Below, in pieces: positions 26,709 through 35,956 of a stretch of DNA of 64,000 bases (position 1 is the stretch's first letter; every line of letters starts with the position of its first letter). Origin of the DNA: Kiritimatiellota bacterium B12222 (GTDB lineage: Bacteria; Verrucomicrobiota; Kiritimatiellia; SS1-B-03-39; UBA6053); NCBI GenBank assembly GCA_029719485.1, contig CP120722.1:2108001-2172000 (forward strand), written 5' to 3'. Below the pieces are notes generated by a model. That model saw only the letters and a program-made list of their open reading frames with translations. It ran no database searches and was not told where the DNA came from. The position numbers and the translations under genes were made by a program.

Positions 26709-28667
26709 TTATTCTTGGAATCGCGTGATACTGGGGAGCTCTCCGGTCCAGTTGACCACGATCTGGTTTTTGCCGTTTCCGATACGCAGAATAGAATCTT
26801 TCATCAGAATGTCGGGTGACTCCATGAGGGGCCAGTCTGTAAATGTGAAGGGGGTGTCATTCACCTCTACTTCTGGTAACAACCATACATATTTTGGATT
26901 TTCTTTGCTCGGTTTTCTCTGCTGAACCATGTGAATCTTATCCCCATAGCTGTTGGTGTAGCTTACCTCCATGGCTTCCCAATCGACCTCTGGTTTGTTT
27001 TTGAGGAGTGCGGTTCTAAAGGCTTCAAAACTTGTGTGCGTCTCTGCGCTGCCCAGCTCAAACACAAACCCGGTTTTGCGTTCGCGACTCTTAATCACAT
27101 TAAAGTCGTCCAGACCTCCGCCGGTAAGAGTTGTAAGATATGCGTGACCGGGCTTTAAGACGCGTATGCCGATGTAGACCTCTCCCTCACGCAGGAAATA
27201 CCAGTCGTTTGTTTTCACCACCTCATCGACACTTTTAGGAAAACGACACTGTCCCAGGGCAATAAGATTATCCGTATGTTGGTTACGTTCCTCTGGCCAA
27301 CGCTGCTGCACACCCACACCCGCCCAAGGGTCTTCCTGGGGAATGTCAAACAGGGTGATCGCTGTGTTTTTATACACAAAGGACTGCTGGAATGGCGAGT
27401 GTTTGCCTTTCATCCAGTAGTCTTCACCCAGATTACTGCGCCAGTAGGGGTGCATGCACTCCAAATAGTTAAAGCGGTTCGCTGAGGACCAAGCGATGGC
27501 AAACATCGAGTAGTCGAGATAGAACTCATCTGGCGCAAAACGTTGTACGCCGGTACCGATGGCAAATTGCGTGTCCCGCCACACCATTCGGTAAGTTTCA
27601 TGAGGCACACTGTTTCCCCAATATCCGAAAAAGGGAATGGAACTACGGGTGGCATATGGCGCATTCTCCCCTTGGGCAACTCTCACAAGAGATGTCGGAG
27701 GTTGCCAGTTGGAGAGGGCCAGAAACAGGGCGTAGGCGGGCTCGATGCTGATGGTGAAATCTTCTGGCACCACCTGGTTATGCCCAAACCACAACCATAG
27801 CAAATGCAGGGTAGGGGCTCGGTATTCACGGGTACGCGTCGGATTAAACCGATCCTGTGGCACATTTTCACGATTATAGGGTGGCATGAGATGCCCTTCG
27901 AAATCGTTGAGTGCGAGATAAGCCACATGGTAGAGCACCATGGCTTCTGCGGCCGCCTGTACTTCAGGATCTTTGGCGTAATCCACTAAATTGAGCATCG
28001 GGTAGATGTTGACGATGGCGTAGGTAGGGGAAAGCACCTCATTGTTGCCTGCACGGTAAAACCCTTTGCCGCGTTCGAGCAATTTCTTTTTGGTGTCTGC
28101 CATGATTTGCGCGCTGGTGTAGCTGTTCCCTCCTTCATCTCGCCATGTTTCATCTGGGAAATATTGTGCAAAAAGATATCCGCTTGCGATCCGCATTGCC
28201 GCATGATTTTCAGTACCATGTCCCAGTAGGTCACGCGCTCGAAAGGTGAGGGAAGTCTTGAGGTGTTCCGTTTGACTTTCATTCAATTGGTCACCGAAGA
28301 GATAGAGGAATTGTGCAAGTGCGGGATAGGTGAAGATCGATCCATAAGCATCACCCCGATCAAACCGCGAAGTGAAATCCATCACCTTGGATGCATAGTC
28401 CAGTGCTTCCTCATCAGTCCCATGGCTCAATACAAGTTTTGCCAAAGCTTCAGGCATGCCTATTTTTGGATTTTCACTGATATCCTCTACCTCATTGAAA
28501 CAAGAAATGAGCCACTGTTTGCGCTCGTCGACTGCGCGGCTTAATTGCGCGTCGCTCTCTCTGTTCACGCCCTGTACTTCATCCGTGTTTGGTTGTCCGT
28601 ATAGATGACCTGAGAGCAATAGGAGACCTGTCGCTATGCCCAAAAGGGTAGATGTAAATTGTTTCAT
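26709..28667 (-). CDS. Secreted lyase-like (alpha/alpha toroid) polysaccharide-degrading protein
   Basis: The 652-residue product has a signal peptide (MKQFTSTLLGIATGLLLLSG, cleavage near LYGQ). Its first half is helical and contains ENHAAMRIASGYLFAQYFPD, SPTYAIVNIYPMLNLVDYA and RTREYRAPTLHLLWLWFGHN, the arrangement seen in toroid-fold alginate or heparinase-type lyases, where the conserved N-H pair and a Tyr act in elimination. The second half is beta-rich (from about 430), as in two-domain lyases. I cannot assign a PL family or substrate. AGGAAG 12 nt before the ATG is a good ribosome-binding site. A truncated copy of its 3' end lies at 19648-19804. Confidence 0.65.
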   Translation of the reverse strand: MKQFTSTLLGIATGLLLLSGHLYGQPNTDEVQGVNRESDAQLSRAVDERKQWLISCFNEVEDISENPKIGMPEALAKLVLSHGTDEEALDYASKVMDFTSRFDRGDAYGSIFTYPALAQFLYLFGDQLNESQTEHLKTSLTFRARDLLGHGTENHAAMRIASGYLFAQYFPDETWRDEGGNSYTSAQIMADTKKKLLERGKGFYRAGNNEVLSPTYAIVNIYPMLNLVDYAKDPEVQAAAEAMVLYHVAYLALNDFEGHLMPPYNRENVPQDRFNPTRTREYRAPTLHLLWLWFGHNQVVPEDFTISIEPAYALFLALSNWQPPTSLVRVAQGENAPYATRSSIPFFGYWGNSVPHETYRMVWRDTQFAIGTGVQRFAPDEFYLDYSMFAIAWSSANRFNYLECMHPYWRSNLGEDYWMKGKHSPFQQSFVYKNTAITLFDIPQEDPWAGVGVQQRWPEERNQHTDNLIALGQCRFPKSVDEVVKTNDWYFLREGEVYIGIRVLKPGHAYLTTLTGGGLDDFNVIKSRERKTGFVFELGSAETHTSFEAFRTALLKNKPEVDWEAMEVSYTNSYGDKIHMVQQRKPSKENPKYVWLLPEVEVNDTPFTFTDWPLMESPDILMKDSILRIGNGKNQIVVNWTGELPSITRFQE

Positions 28668-28815
28668 GGGAGGGGCTTCCTGGTTGTTGTTCCGGTGCTA
28701 CTTGAATGGTAGATAACGCCATCGTCGGGGTTAAGATGAAGTTGAGGGAGGGCGTGATAGGTTTGTGTTGAGCCTGTTCAAGTGCGCTTCACTCTACCAG
28801 ATTGCACACCTGAGC

Positions 28816-29286
28816 TTAGGTCCTGTCAGGACTGGCCGAGACACTCTGAATTCGAGACTGTAGTTCTTCGAGGAAAGGGTGTAGGGCTTCAGGGTCGAAA
28901 TCTTTGTGGGCGATCATCAGTGCGTATGAACCGTCTCGATTTTTGATGAGGGTCCGATGGCTTCGCTGTCTGAAAATATTTAGAGCCATGCCGAGTCCGC
29001 AGATCCCCGCAAGTACCCCGCAAATGATTTGTTCGCGCCCTTGGTTTTCAAGCGCCAACCAAATGAAGAGCCCGGTAAGACCGGTGAACACAAACTTAAA
29101 AAAAGCGCCCGAGGGATCCTGGGTTTCGAATTCAGGATGGAGGTTTTGGAAAAGATGTTTCTTTTGTTTGCACCAGCGTCGCCACTCCCAACGAACCTTC
29201 AGAGCGCGTTGGGTGAGCCCGAGCGTCCAATCCATCTTGCAGTCTGGGTTCGAGCTGAGTTCAATCAAATCTGGGGTTGTGCTCAT
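28816..29286 (-). CDS. Conserved small membrane protein, copy 2
   Basis: This copy differs from the one at 19823-20293 by two residues (Cys for Arg in EWRRWCKQKK, Val for Ala near the C-terminus). It has the same two transmembrane segments followed by a soluble acidic tail. It lies upstream of the lyase-like gene on the same strand with a 148-bp gap and may be cotranscribed with it, the only positional hint about its role. In the other copy the same gene has lost this partner but kept an open frame. Confidence 0.7.
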   Translation of the reverse strand: MSTTPDLIELSSNPDCKMDWTLGLTQRALKVRWEWRRWCKQKKHLFQNLHPEFETQDPSGAFFKFVFTGLTGLFIWLALENQGREQIICGVLAGICGLGMALNIFRQRSHRTLIKNRDGSYALMIAHKDFDPEALHPFLEELQSRIQSVSASPDRT

Positions 29287-29574
29287 AAGATCTTGGATGT
29301 AGGCGCTGGGGTGAATACGCCCTATGAATATAGTAGGGTGCCACCTTTAAGAAAAAGGATTCATCGATCAGCTGTTAGCTGCTAAAATGAAAGCGGGTGG
29401 TTTTCAACCCTTTTTAAGGGCACTGATATCAGCATGTTTAAACTAATCTGTCGCGCTCTTTCCATCGCCATTTACTGGATCTTATCGAGAATGAAGGCCG
29501 ATTTGAGGCGGATGGGGGTATGGATCCCTCGAGCGCCTCCCTTACATCGCTTTCATCCCTGGAAAGGATCGCCC

Positions 29575-30357
29575 TTAGCGACGTCGTCGCAGCAACAGAA
29601 CCAGGGAGGTGGCGATGAGTGCCAGCATCGAGGTTGATAGTTCAGGTATCGCCACGATCATCTGCACTTCAGAGGCTGAAAGGGCGCGGTTATAAATAAG
29701 AATGTCATCGACCGATAAATCTGCATCCCCAGCTTCTGACGGCTTGCCTATGCGAGGGCCTCCAAAACGGAGGATCCCCTCGGGGGTATTAAAGGTCGAG
29801 GTCACGGTTTTGCTGACGACACCATCTATATAAGAGGTGAATTGATCAACACCATCGAAAGTGAGGGCAATGTGATGCCACTCGCCGACGGGACCCGCAG
29901 CATTTTCCTCAATATCGCCACCCCAGCGGTTGAGTGTCCACTGGCCATCAGTTTCAAGTTCGATGGAAAAGTCATCTCCGGCAGTGCCGGTGATTCCGGA
30001 TCGGAAGGGGCTGGTATTGTCGGTAAAAGCGCCGACGTTCAGCCACATGGCTACGGTTCGGGCTTCGTTCCCCGAATAGACGTCCGGATCGGCTGCGACT
30101 TGTACATAATTACCGTCAGAAACGGTAAGCGCCTGCCGACCTGCAACCATTGAGTAAACGGGGGATCCTACATCAGCCCCGTCAGTTCCCAAGGGGCCGG
30201 TGTTGTTCGCGTTCCCGCTGTCAAAGGTGTATTCGGCGACAAGACCAGAGCTGATAACCGCGGCATGGGAGGTTGCGCAGGCGCAGAGGCTAAAGACCGT
30301 CGCCATTCCGATTTTAGCAAGGGTGGTTTTGGACAAGAAGTGGAGATTCCGTTTCAT
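29575..30357 (-). CDS. LamG-domain protein with PEL-type C-terminal sorting signal (PEP-CTERM protein 6)
   Basis: The frame is open to 30465, but the ATG at 30357 gives a normal signal peptide (MKRNLHFLSKTTLAKIGMAT, cleavage near SHAA). The mature 230 residues match a LamG/concanavalin-like fold: LVAEYTFDSGNANNTGPLG, ARTVAMWLNVGAF, GEWHHIALTFDGVDQFTSYI, LSVDDILIYNRALSASEVQ. Such domains bind glycans. The tail is AIPELSTSMLALIATSLVLL with LRRRR, so the motif reads P-E-L instead of P-E-P. It is the only family member here whose mature domain I can name with confidence. Confidence 0.9.
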   Translation of the reverse strand: MKRNLHFLSKTTLAKIGMATVFSLCACATSHAAVISSGLVAEYTFDSGNANNTGPLGTDGADVGSPVYSMVAGRQALTVSDGNYVQVAADPDVYSGNEARTVAMWLNVGAFTDNTSPFRSGITGTAGDDFSIELETDGQWTLNRWGGDIEENAAGPVGEWHHIALTFDGVDQFTSYIDGVVSKTVTSTFNTPEGILRFGGPRIGKPSEAGDADLSVDDILIYNRALSASEVQMIVAIPELSTSMLALIATSLVLLLRRRR

Positions 30358-30594
30358 GGTGGCTGTTTGTTGTGTGTGTGGGGAGGGGGGAATGCTGAGC
30401 GTTTTGCTTTCCACGTACAAAATGACAAGTGGATGTTGTTTGTCGGATTTGAAGTGTGTTGTCAAAGTGTTTTCAAGTTTTCGTGGTTGAAATACGGGAG
30501 GGGCAGGGTCGTTTCATTCGATTGAGCCCTCATTTTTATTGAAATCCCTCGGTCTCCGGTGAATAGAGGGAGCCTTTACTATATATAGCATATT

Positions 30595-32616
30595 ATGAAC
30601 TATCTGATTACACTCCTCCTGTTCTTTCCGTTTTTTTTATGTGCCGAACTTTCCGTTCCACATATATTTTCTGACCATATGGTGTTACAGCGGGATCGCA
30701 CGGTTCCCGTGTGGGGGAAAGCTGAGCCGGGAGACACGATTCGGGTGGACATTGGTGACGTGCAGATGGAGACGGTCGCGGGGCTGGATGGTCGCTGGCG
30801 TGTGGATTTTCCGCCCCGTCCCGCCTCTTTCGATCCAGTGCGGATAAAGGTGAGTGACGGCACGCAAACCCTGGTGTTCGAGGATGTGTTGGTAGGGGAG
30901 GTGTGGTTGTGTTCAGGGCAGTCCAATATGGAATTCCGCACCTTGAGTAGCAAAGACGGAGATCTTGAACTTGCCATGGCCACTCACCCTGAAATTCGAT
31001 TGTACAAGGTGGAGAGGGCTACGGCGCAGGAACCCCGATTTTCTGCTTCGGCGCTATGGCAGGTGGCCTCCTCTGAATCCGTGGCAGACTTCAGTGCGGT
31101 GGGCTATTTTTTCGGACGGGACCTGCGGCAGGTTTTGGATGTGCCGCTGGGATTGATCGATGCCTCCTGGGGAGGCACACCTGCCATTGCCTGGACGCGG
31201 AATGAGGCGATGGACTCACATCCGCTCCTGACCGAAAAAGCGCTGGAATGGGAAGAGATGCTGGTCGATTACGACGAAAGGGAAGCGGCGTGGAAAGTAA
31301 AGCGGGATGCGTGGATGGAGAAAAAAGGATTCATTTTCGAAGCCTTGGATACGGGGGTGGACCCGAAAGCGGCAGATTGGCATACCGTAGGGGTGGATAC
31401 GCAGGACTGGCAAGCTGTGGTTCTCCCGACATCGATTGAAGCAGTTTATGGGAAAATGGATGGCGCGGTGTGGTTTCGGCGGACGGTCTCTTTACCCGCA
31501 TCCATGCGCGGCCAAGCATTAACCCTTTCCTTGGGGCGCATCGCAGATTACGAGCAGACTTGGGTAAATGGTGTGCGGGTTGGAGGGACAGATCGCAGTA
31601 TGGGCGATGCGTATAAATGGGTAAGAACTTATCCAGTTCCTGCGGCGTTGACGGAGGGGGATGAACTTGTGATCACGGTGCGGGTATTTGATCGCTGGAG
31701 TACTGGGGGCTTTGTCGGCGCGTCTGCCTCTATGTTTCTTCGAGGAGAGACTGAAGAACTTACATTGGCAGGGCCGGGCTGGACTGCTCGGATTGAAACC
31801 CGCGTGGGGAATGTGTTACCACCGTGGCAATACAAACATTGGCAGGATGCCCCGAAAGGACCACTCTCTCCCGATGATCAAAACCGTCCTGCAAATCTTG
31901 CCTATGGCATGTTGGGGCCTGTCGCACCTTATGCCCTCCGTGGCGCGATTTGGTATCAGGGCGAATCGGATGCGGGCTGGGAGCCGGCTCGATACGGTGA
32001 GCGCTTGCGGGTGATGATTGAAGATTGGCGGCTGTGGTGGGGCATTCCCGATTTGGAATTTGGGGTGGTGCAACTCGCCAATTACCAACAACCCCAGTTC
32101 GAGGTTTCGGATAGTGCCTGGGCCCGCTTGAGGGAATCCCAGCGTCAACTGGTCCGTGAATTACCCCATAGCGGATTGGCCGTAACCATCGACATTGGTG
32201 AGGCGGATGATATACATCCCCTCAACAAACAGGAAGTGGCCCGTCGTTTAGCCCGCTGGGCGTTGACCGATGTGTATGGCCGACTGCTTTTACGAGGAGG
32301 GCCTGAGGCGGAATCGGTTCAGTTTGCAGAAGGGAAAGCGTTGATACGGTTTAGCCAAATTGGGACCGGGTTGCGTGCCTTGAATGGCCCCGCGCTACAT
32401 GGCTTCACTGTGGCTGGCGGAGATGGCGTTTTTGTCCCAGCCCAGGCGAGCATCGAAGGGAAGGATGCCGTGCGGGTGTTTTCGGATGCTGTGCCGGAAC
32501 CCGTGCATGTGCGCTACGCCTGGCAGATGAATCCTGTGCAGGCCAATTTATCCAACCGGGAACGTTTACCTGCCGGCCCTTTTGAATTGATGCGTGAGGA
32601 TGTGGAAACCAAGTGA
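30595..32616 (+). CDS. Sialate O-acetylesterase-type SGNH carbohydrate esterase
   Basis: The 673-residue product has a signal peptide (MNYLITLLLFFPFFLCA) and opens with the family hallmark LSVPHIFSDHMVLQRDRTVP, VWGKAEPGDTI. The catalytic serine is S110 in LCSGQSNMEF; IWYQGESDAG contributes the oxyanion block, and DDIHPLNKQ gives the Asp and His of the triad. A galactose-binding-like insertion (about 250-390) is inserted between the two halves, as in other SASA proteins. Despite the name, environmental members deacetylate xylan, pectin or other acetylated glycans. It is secreted, and its neighbours are PEP-CTERM genes. Confidence 0.93.
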   Translation: MNYLITLLLFFPFFLCAELSVPHIFSDHMVLQRDRTVPVWGKAEPGDTIRVDIGDVQMETVAGLDGRWRVDFPPRPASFDPVRIKVSDGTQTLVFEDVLVGEVWLCSGQSNMEFRTLSSKDGDLELAMATHPEIRLYKVERATAQEPRFSASALWQVASSESVADFSAVGYFFGRDLRQVLDVPLGLIDASWGGTPAIAWTRNEAMDSHPLLTEKALEWEEMLVDYDEREAAWKVKRDAWMEKKGFIFEALDTGVDPKAADWHTVGVDTQDWQAVVLPTSIEAVYGKMDGAVWFRRTVSLPASMRGQALTLSLGRIADYEQTWVNGVRVGGTDRSMGDAYKWVRTYPVPAALTEGDELVITVRVFDRWSTGGFVGASASMFLRGETEELTLAGPGWTARIETRVGNVLPPWQYKHWQDAPKGPLSPDDQNRPANLAYGMLGPVAPYALRGAIWYQGESDAGWEPARYGERLRVMIEDWRLWWGIPDLEFGVVQLANYQQPQFEVSDSAWARLRESQRQLVRELPHSGLAVTIDIGEADDIHPLNKQEVARRLARWALTDVYGRLLLRGGPEAESVQFAEGKALIRFSQIGTGLRALNGPALHGFTVAGGDGVFVPAQASIEGKDAVRVFSDAVPEPVHVRYAWQMNPVQANLSNRERLPAGPFELMREDVETK

Positions 32617-32835
32617 GCGCGGTGAATGAGATGTCTCAGAAGGACGCGGGGTCTCCGGGCCCGGAAGGCTGACGCAGGAAATGGCAACGCCCCTCACCAT
32701 CTGCCACAGGTGGCTTTTGCTTGACTTGTACCCTGCCTTTCCTTCATGCTTCTCTAAGCAGCCCCCCCCTGTTAACCCAGAAAACGCCTCACGCTCACAA
32801 AGCGAATAAGCGATTTCCTATTTGTTGTAAAACCT

Positions 32836-33528
32836 ATGAAACTATTGAAACTCTCCCTGCTTTCGCTGACTGCCACCCTGTTCACGTCCAGCCTGATGGC
32901 TGGCGCCTTCGATATTACTTACGATTTTACTAATACGGGGGATCCGACCAGTGTCACGGGCGATGTATCCGGCACAACGGTTACCCCGGTTGGGTATGGT
33001 GGCTGGGCAACCATTGGTGGAGAAACGGTTCAATTTCGGTCAAATTTTACGCCTTCAGCTCAATCGGATACAGATTATATCGCATTCACATTAACGTCCA
33101 CGACTCCGGGTGAATCCCTTGACTTCACGTCGTTCGCATTCTCATTAGGCGGACGCGACGGCAACGCGAACACTTCAATCGTTTCTGTGAATTTGCGTAT
33201 CGGTGAAACAGGTGCCGATTTCAGTTCGCTCCCCGATGTGGTTTTTATGCCCGGTTCCGTCAGCACCGCCACCCATACGGTGGTTGGACCTACGTCGAAT
33301 ACATTTACGGACTATACGGCCGACCTCAGTGCTCCGGCCTATCAGGATATGGAGAGTGCAGAGGTGCGACTGTATTACTTTGATAACACGGGCGGCTCAA
33401 ATATGTATGGCGCGATTGACTACATTTCCATGTCCGGCGCCTCAGTCGTTCCGGAACCCAGCAGTATTGTGCTACTTTTGGGGAGTATTGCCTTCATGTG
33501 TGCATTTATGCTGAAGCGTCGCCGCTAG
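32836..33528 (+). CDS. PEP-CTERM sorting domain protein 7
   Basis: The 230-residue product has a signal peptide (MKLLKLSLLSLTATLFTSSL, cleavage near MAGA), a beta-sandwich-like middle (FDITYDFTNTGDPTSVTGDV, FTLTSTTPGESLDFTSFAFS, MYGAIDYISMSG) and the tail VVPEPSSIVLLLGSIAFMCA with FMLKRRR. YGAIDYISMSG near the end is a typical final strand of this protein class. It follows the esterase gene by 219 bp, with no evident terminator between. Confidence 0.9.
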   Translation: MKLLKLSLLSLTATLFTSSLMAGAFDITYDFTNTGDPTSVTGDVSGTTVTPVGYGGWATIGGETVQFRSNFTPSAQSDTDYIAFTLTSTTPGESLDFTSFAFSLGGRDGNANTSIVSVNLRIGETGADFSSLPDVVFMPGSVSTATHTVVGPTSNTFTDYTADLSAPAYQDMESAEVRLYYFDNTGGSNMYGAIDYISMSGASVVPEPSSIVLLLGSIAFMCAFMLKRRR

Positions 33529-33708
33529 TCCGCGTGTTGTCACTGCCGCGAAATCCGGAGATTGCTGAGACCATTCAGACCTCTCCTCCTAACCGGGTCC
33601 TCATGGTTCGGAAGGCTGACACAAGATGCGGTGTCTCCACTCATGAATAGCTGAGCCTGTTAGGTTTTATCGAAAAGGATCCCGCCGGATTGAAGGAGGG
33701 GGAGGGGG

Positions 33709-34566
33709 TTAAGCTTTTTTGCGTGTAAAACCGAGAAGACCTAGGAAGGCGATTGTCACGAGTGCAATTGAGGAGGGTTCGGGAATCACCGTTAGACGGG
33801 CGGCCCCCAAGGAACTCCAGTTTCCAGCGACAGGATCACTGACTTTAACTTGCAGTGATTCTGAAGAACCAATAATTAGAGAGGAGGCGTTCATATATCT
33901 CCCTTGATTATTCCCATCTCGTCCCGCTTCCCAGGCCTCTCCAGTGACTGAATGGGTGGTGTTTGTATCCCATCCATCTGTAGTGGATAGAGAACCGTCT
34001 TTTTCAAGCACGGTAAAGCCGTTCCAATTGCTCCCGTTGTCTAAGGAGTACTCATAGTACCCGCGTGCATTCGATTCACCTACACGGGAGAACCAGAGGT
34101 CTATGCTCACCTCGTCACCCAGGGTGAGATTATCGAAAGTAATGGTGAAATATGTTTTATTGCCCGTGGAGGTAAAGAAATAGTCGGCTGCAGCCCCAGT
34201 ATTGGCCAAAGAGCCGTCAGTGGTCACCCAAGAGGGACCACCGGTTGAATTGTTAAAGGTGTTGCTGTTGCCATTGCTGGAATCTTTCATGGTTCCTTCC
34301 CAAGAAATTTCAAGCCCAGCGGAGGTGCTCCCACTTGAATCCGCAAGAGCGACACCTTGCATGTCAGCGGGGGTGGCGTACTGATTCCATGCACTGGGTC
34401 CGCCGGGGTACCCCCCGCTATATGTATTACCGTCACCCGTGTCAGCCTTGTCATTTAAATCTAAAAGAAAGGTCTGCGCTTGGGTAAAGTCTGCGGCAAA
34501 CACGCTTAAGCTTACAGCCAGCAAAAATTTACCACAGAAGGTATGAAGAGAAGGCTGTGTAGTCAT
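33709..34566 (-). CDS. PEP-CTERM sorting domain protein 8
   Basis: The 285-residue product has a signal peptide (MTTQPSLHTFCGKFLLAVSL, cleavage near TQAQ), then a beta-rich domain: FLLDLNDKADTGDGNTYSGG, YFTITFDNLTLGDEVSIDLW, RGYYEYSLDNGSNWNGFTVL. The tail VIPEPSSIALVTIAFLGLLG ends FTRKKA, where lysines partly replace arginines. No Shine-Dalgarno sequence is visible before the ATG at 34566, in line with several other genes here. It is convergent with PEP-CTERM gene 7. Confidence 0.9.
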   Translation of the reverse strand: MTTQPSLHTFCGKFLLAVSLSVFAADFTQAQTFLLDLNDKADTGDGNTYSGGYPGGPSAWNQYATPADMQGVALADSSGSTSAGLEISWEGTMKDSSNGNSNTFNNSTGGPSWVTTDGSLANTGAAADYFFTSTGNKTYFTITFDNLTLGDEVSIDLWFSRVGESNARGYYEYSLDNGSNWNGFTVLEKDGSLSTTDGWDTNTTHSVTGEAWEAGRDGNNQGRYMNASSLIIGSSESLQVKVSDPVAGNWSSLGAARLTVIPEPSSIALVTIAFLGLLGFTRKKA

Positions 34567-35032
34567 TTTTTAAAAGAAAATAGGGTTGGAGAAGGGGATG
34601 GGTGAATATGTCACTTTCTTGAATTTAATAGATACTGTCAAGGGGATATTTGACGAGGGTAGGTGGGGAGTTTCATTAGGCCTCCCGCAGGAGAGTGGAC
34701 GTGGTAGACAGTGTGGACCTGGTGGATAGGGGAATACATCATCCATAAAGTCCGCAGCCGTAAACGTCTGGGAGAGAGGAGGGGACTGGCCACGGGTAAT
34801 AGTCGTGAGGGAACAGGGCCGAAATATGGGGTTCCATGGCTCTTGGAGTTTTTTTTGCATCCATTTTGGGGCAGCTATGGCTAGGAAAGTCGGGGCAGGT
34901 TTTTCACTTAAACTACGATGTTGACCCTTGTTGCTACCCCTTCCACTCATATAGGTGTAAGTACCTGTCGCACATGTATGCGTGAAAAAGTTTACGACAC
35001 ATATACAAACATATTGACTGCACCCCTTTATT
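34567..35032. other. Intergenic region with short repeats between divergent PEP-CTERM genes
   Basis: No convincing gene: an open frame on the minus strand (34570-35148) lacks any protein character and overlaps gene 9. The region holds a degenerate 9-bp-period tract of GTGGACNNN type at about 34691-34727. A 34-bp sequence at 34783-34816 recurs, mostly identical, at 35847-35881 before PEP-CTERM gene 10. Confidence 0.5.
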
Positions 35033-35785
35033 ATGCCCATTTCATTTGAAATGAATAGTAACATCAAAAACCATATTTTCAGTTTCCGTGCTACAATGGC
35101 AAGCTTGGTCCTGACAACCCTTTCCGCCAATGCTGCGATTATATCCACCTCCGTAACAAACGGAAGCTCTCAGTCCTTTTACGATGGGAATATCAGTAAT
35201 TCTGATCTCATCGATTTGAACTCGGCAACCCTCGATACTTTCAATGCTTCTACGCCGGCTCATAGTAATTTCGCAACGGATGGTGCCCATAATGGGACCG
35301 GAACAAATAACAGCGGTTTGGCGTATTGGCCAACTGCCGGATCTGTGACGCTGACCTACACACTTACCGGCAGCGCCACTGGTTACGACATTACTTCAAT
35401 CAATACAATTTACGGGTGGAGCGATGGTCGATGGAAACATTCAGAACAGAACTACGTGATCAACATTTCTACCGTCACAACTCCTGCTTTTACCCATTTA
35501 TATTCAGTAAATTATGATCCTTATAGCAATGGTGATGAGAATGAGGGGTCGACGCAAGTTACGCTCACTGACGACAGTACCGGCATCTTGGCGTCCGGCG
35601 TCACCGGCATTCAATTTATCGTATCTAGGGATTTAAGCAATGGTCAGAATGAGGTAGGTGTGATCAGAGAATATGATGTTTTTGGCGTTACAACCATACC
35701 GGAGCCTTCGTCTCTTGTACTGCTTAGCCTCGCCATGATCGGAGTGGTCGGAATCCGTTCCCGTAGGGCAAGGGAACGCATCTAG
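35033..35785 (+). CDS. PEP-CTERM sorting domain protein 9
   Basis: The 250-residue product may start at 35033 or at the in-frame ATG at 35051 (MNSNIKNHIFSFRATMASLV); neither has a clear ribosome-binding site. The signal sequence ends near SANAA. The middle domain contains SGLAYWPTAGSVTLTYTLTG, YDITSINTIYGWSDGRWKHS and GIQFIVSRDLSNGQNEVGVI, resembling a discoidin-like beta-sandwich of secreted proteins. The tail is TIPEPSSLVLLSLAMIGVVG with RSRRARERI, a longer basic end than its neighbours. Confidence 0.88.
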   Translation: MPISFEMNSNIKNHIFSFRATMASLVLTTLSANAAIISTSVTNGSSQSFYDGNISNSDLIDLNSATLDTFNASTPAHSNFATDGAHNGTGTNNSGLAYWPTAGSVTLTYTLTGSATGYDITSINTIYGWSDGRWKHSEQNYVINISTVTTPAFTHLYSVNYDPYSNGDENEGSTQVTLTDDSTGILASGVTGIQFIVSRDLSNGQNEVGVIREYDVFGVTTIPEPSSLVLLSLAMIGVVGIRSRRARERI

Positions 35786-35956
35786 TAGAGGAAATGAAAA
35801 GTATCAGCCCTCAAAGTTTGGGGACGGGGGGGCGTATTTTCAAGAGAGGGCTGGCCACGGGTTATTGTTGTGAGGGAACAGCTTAACAAAGTAATGGGCA
35901 AGAAATGAGGCTTGAGATAACTGGACATTGTCCCGTCGATGACCTATTAAGTCCCT

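Noticed and set aside
34570-35148. A 192-residue minus-strand frame
   Set aside because: Pro/Ser/Cys-rich with no motifs and overlapping the start of PEP-CTERM gene 9.
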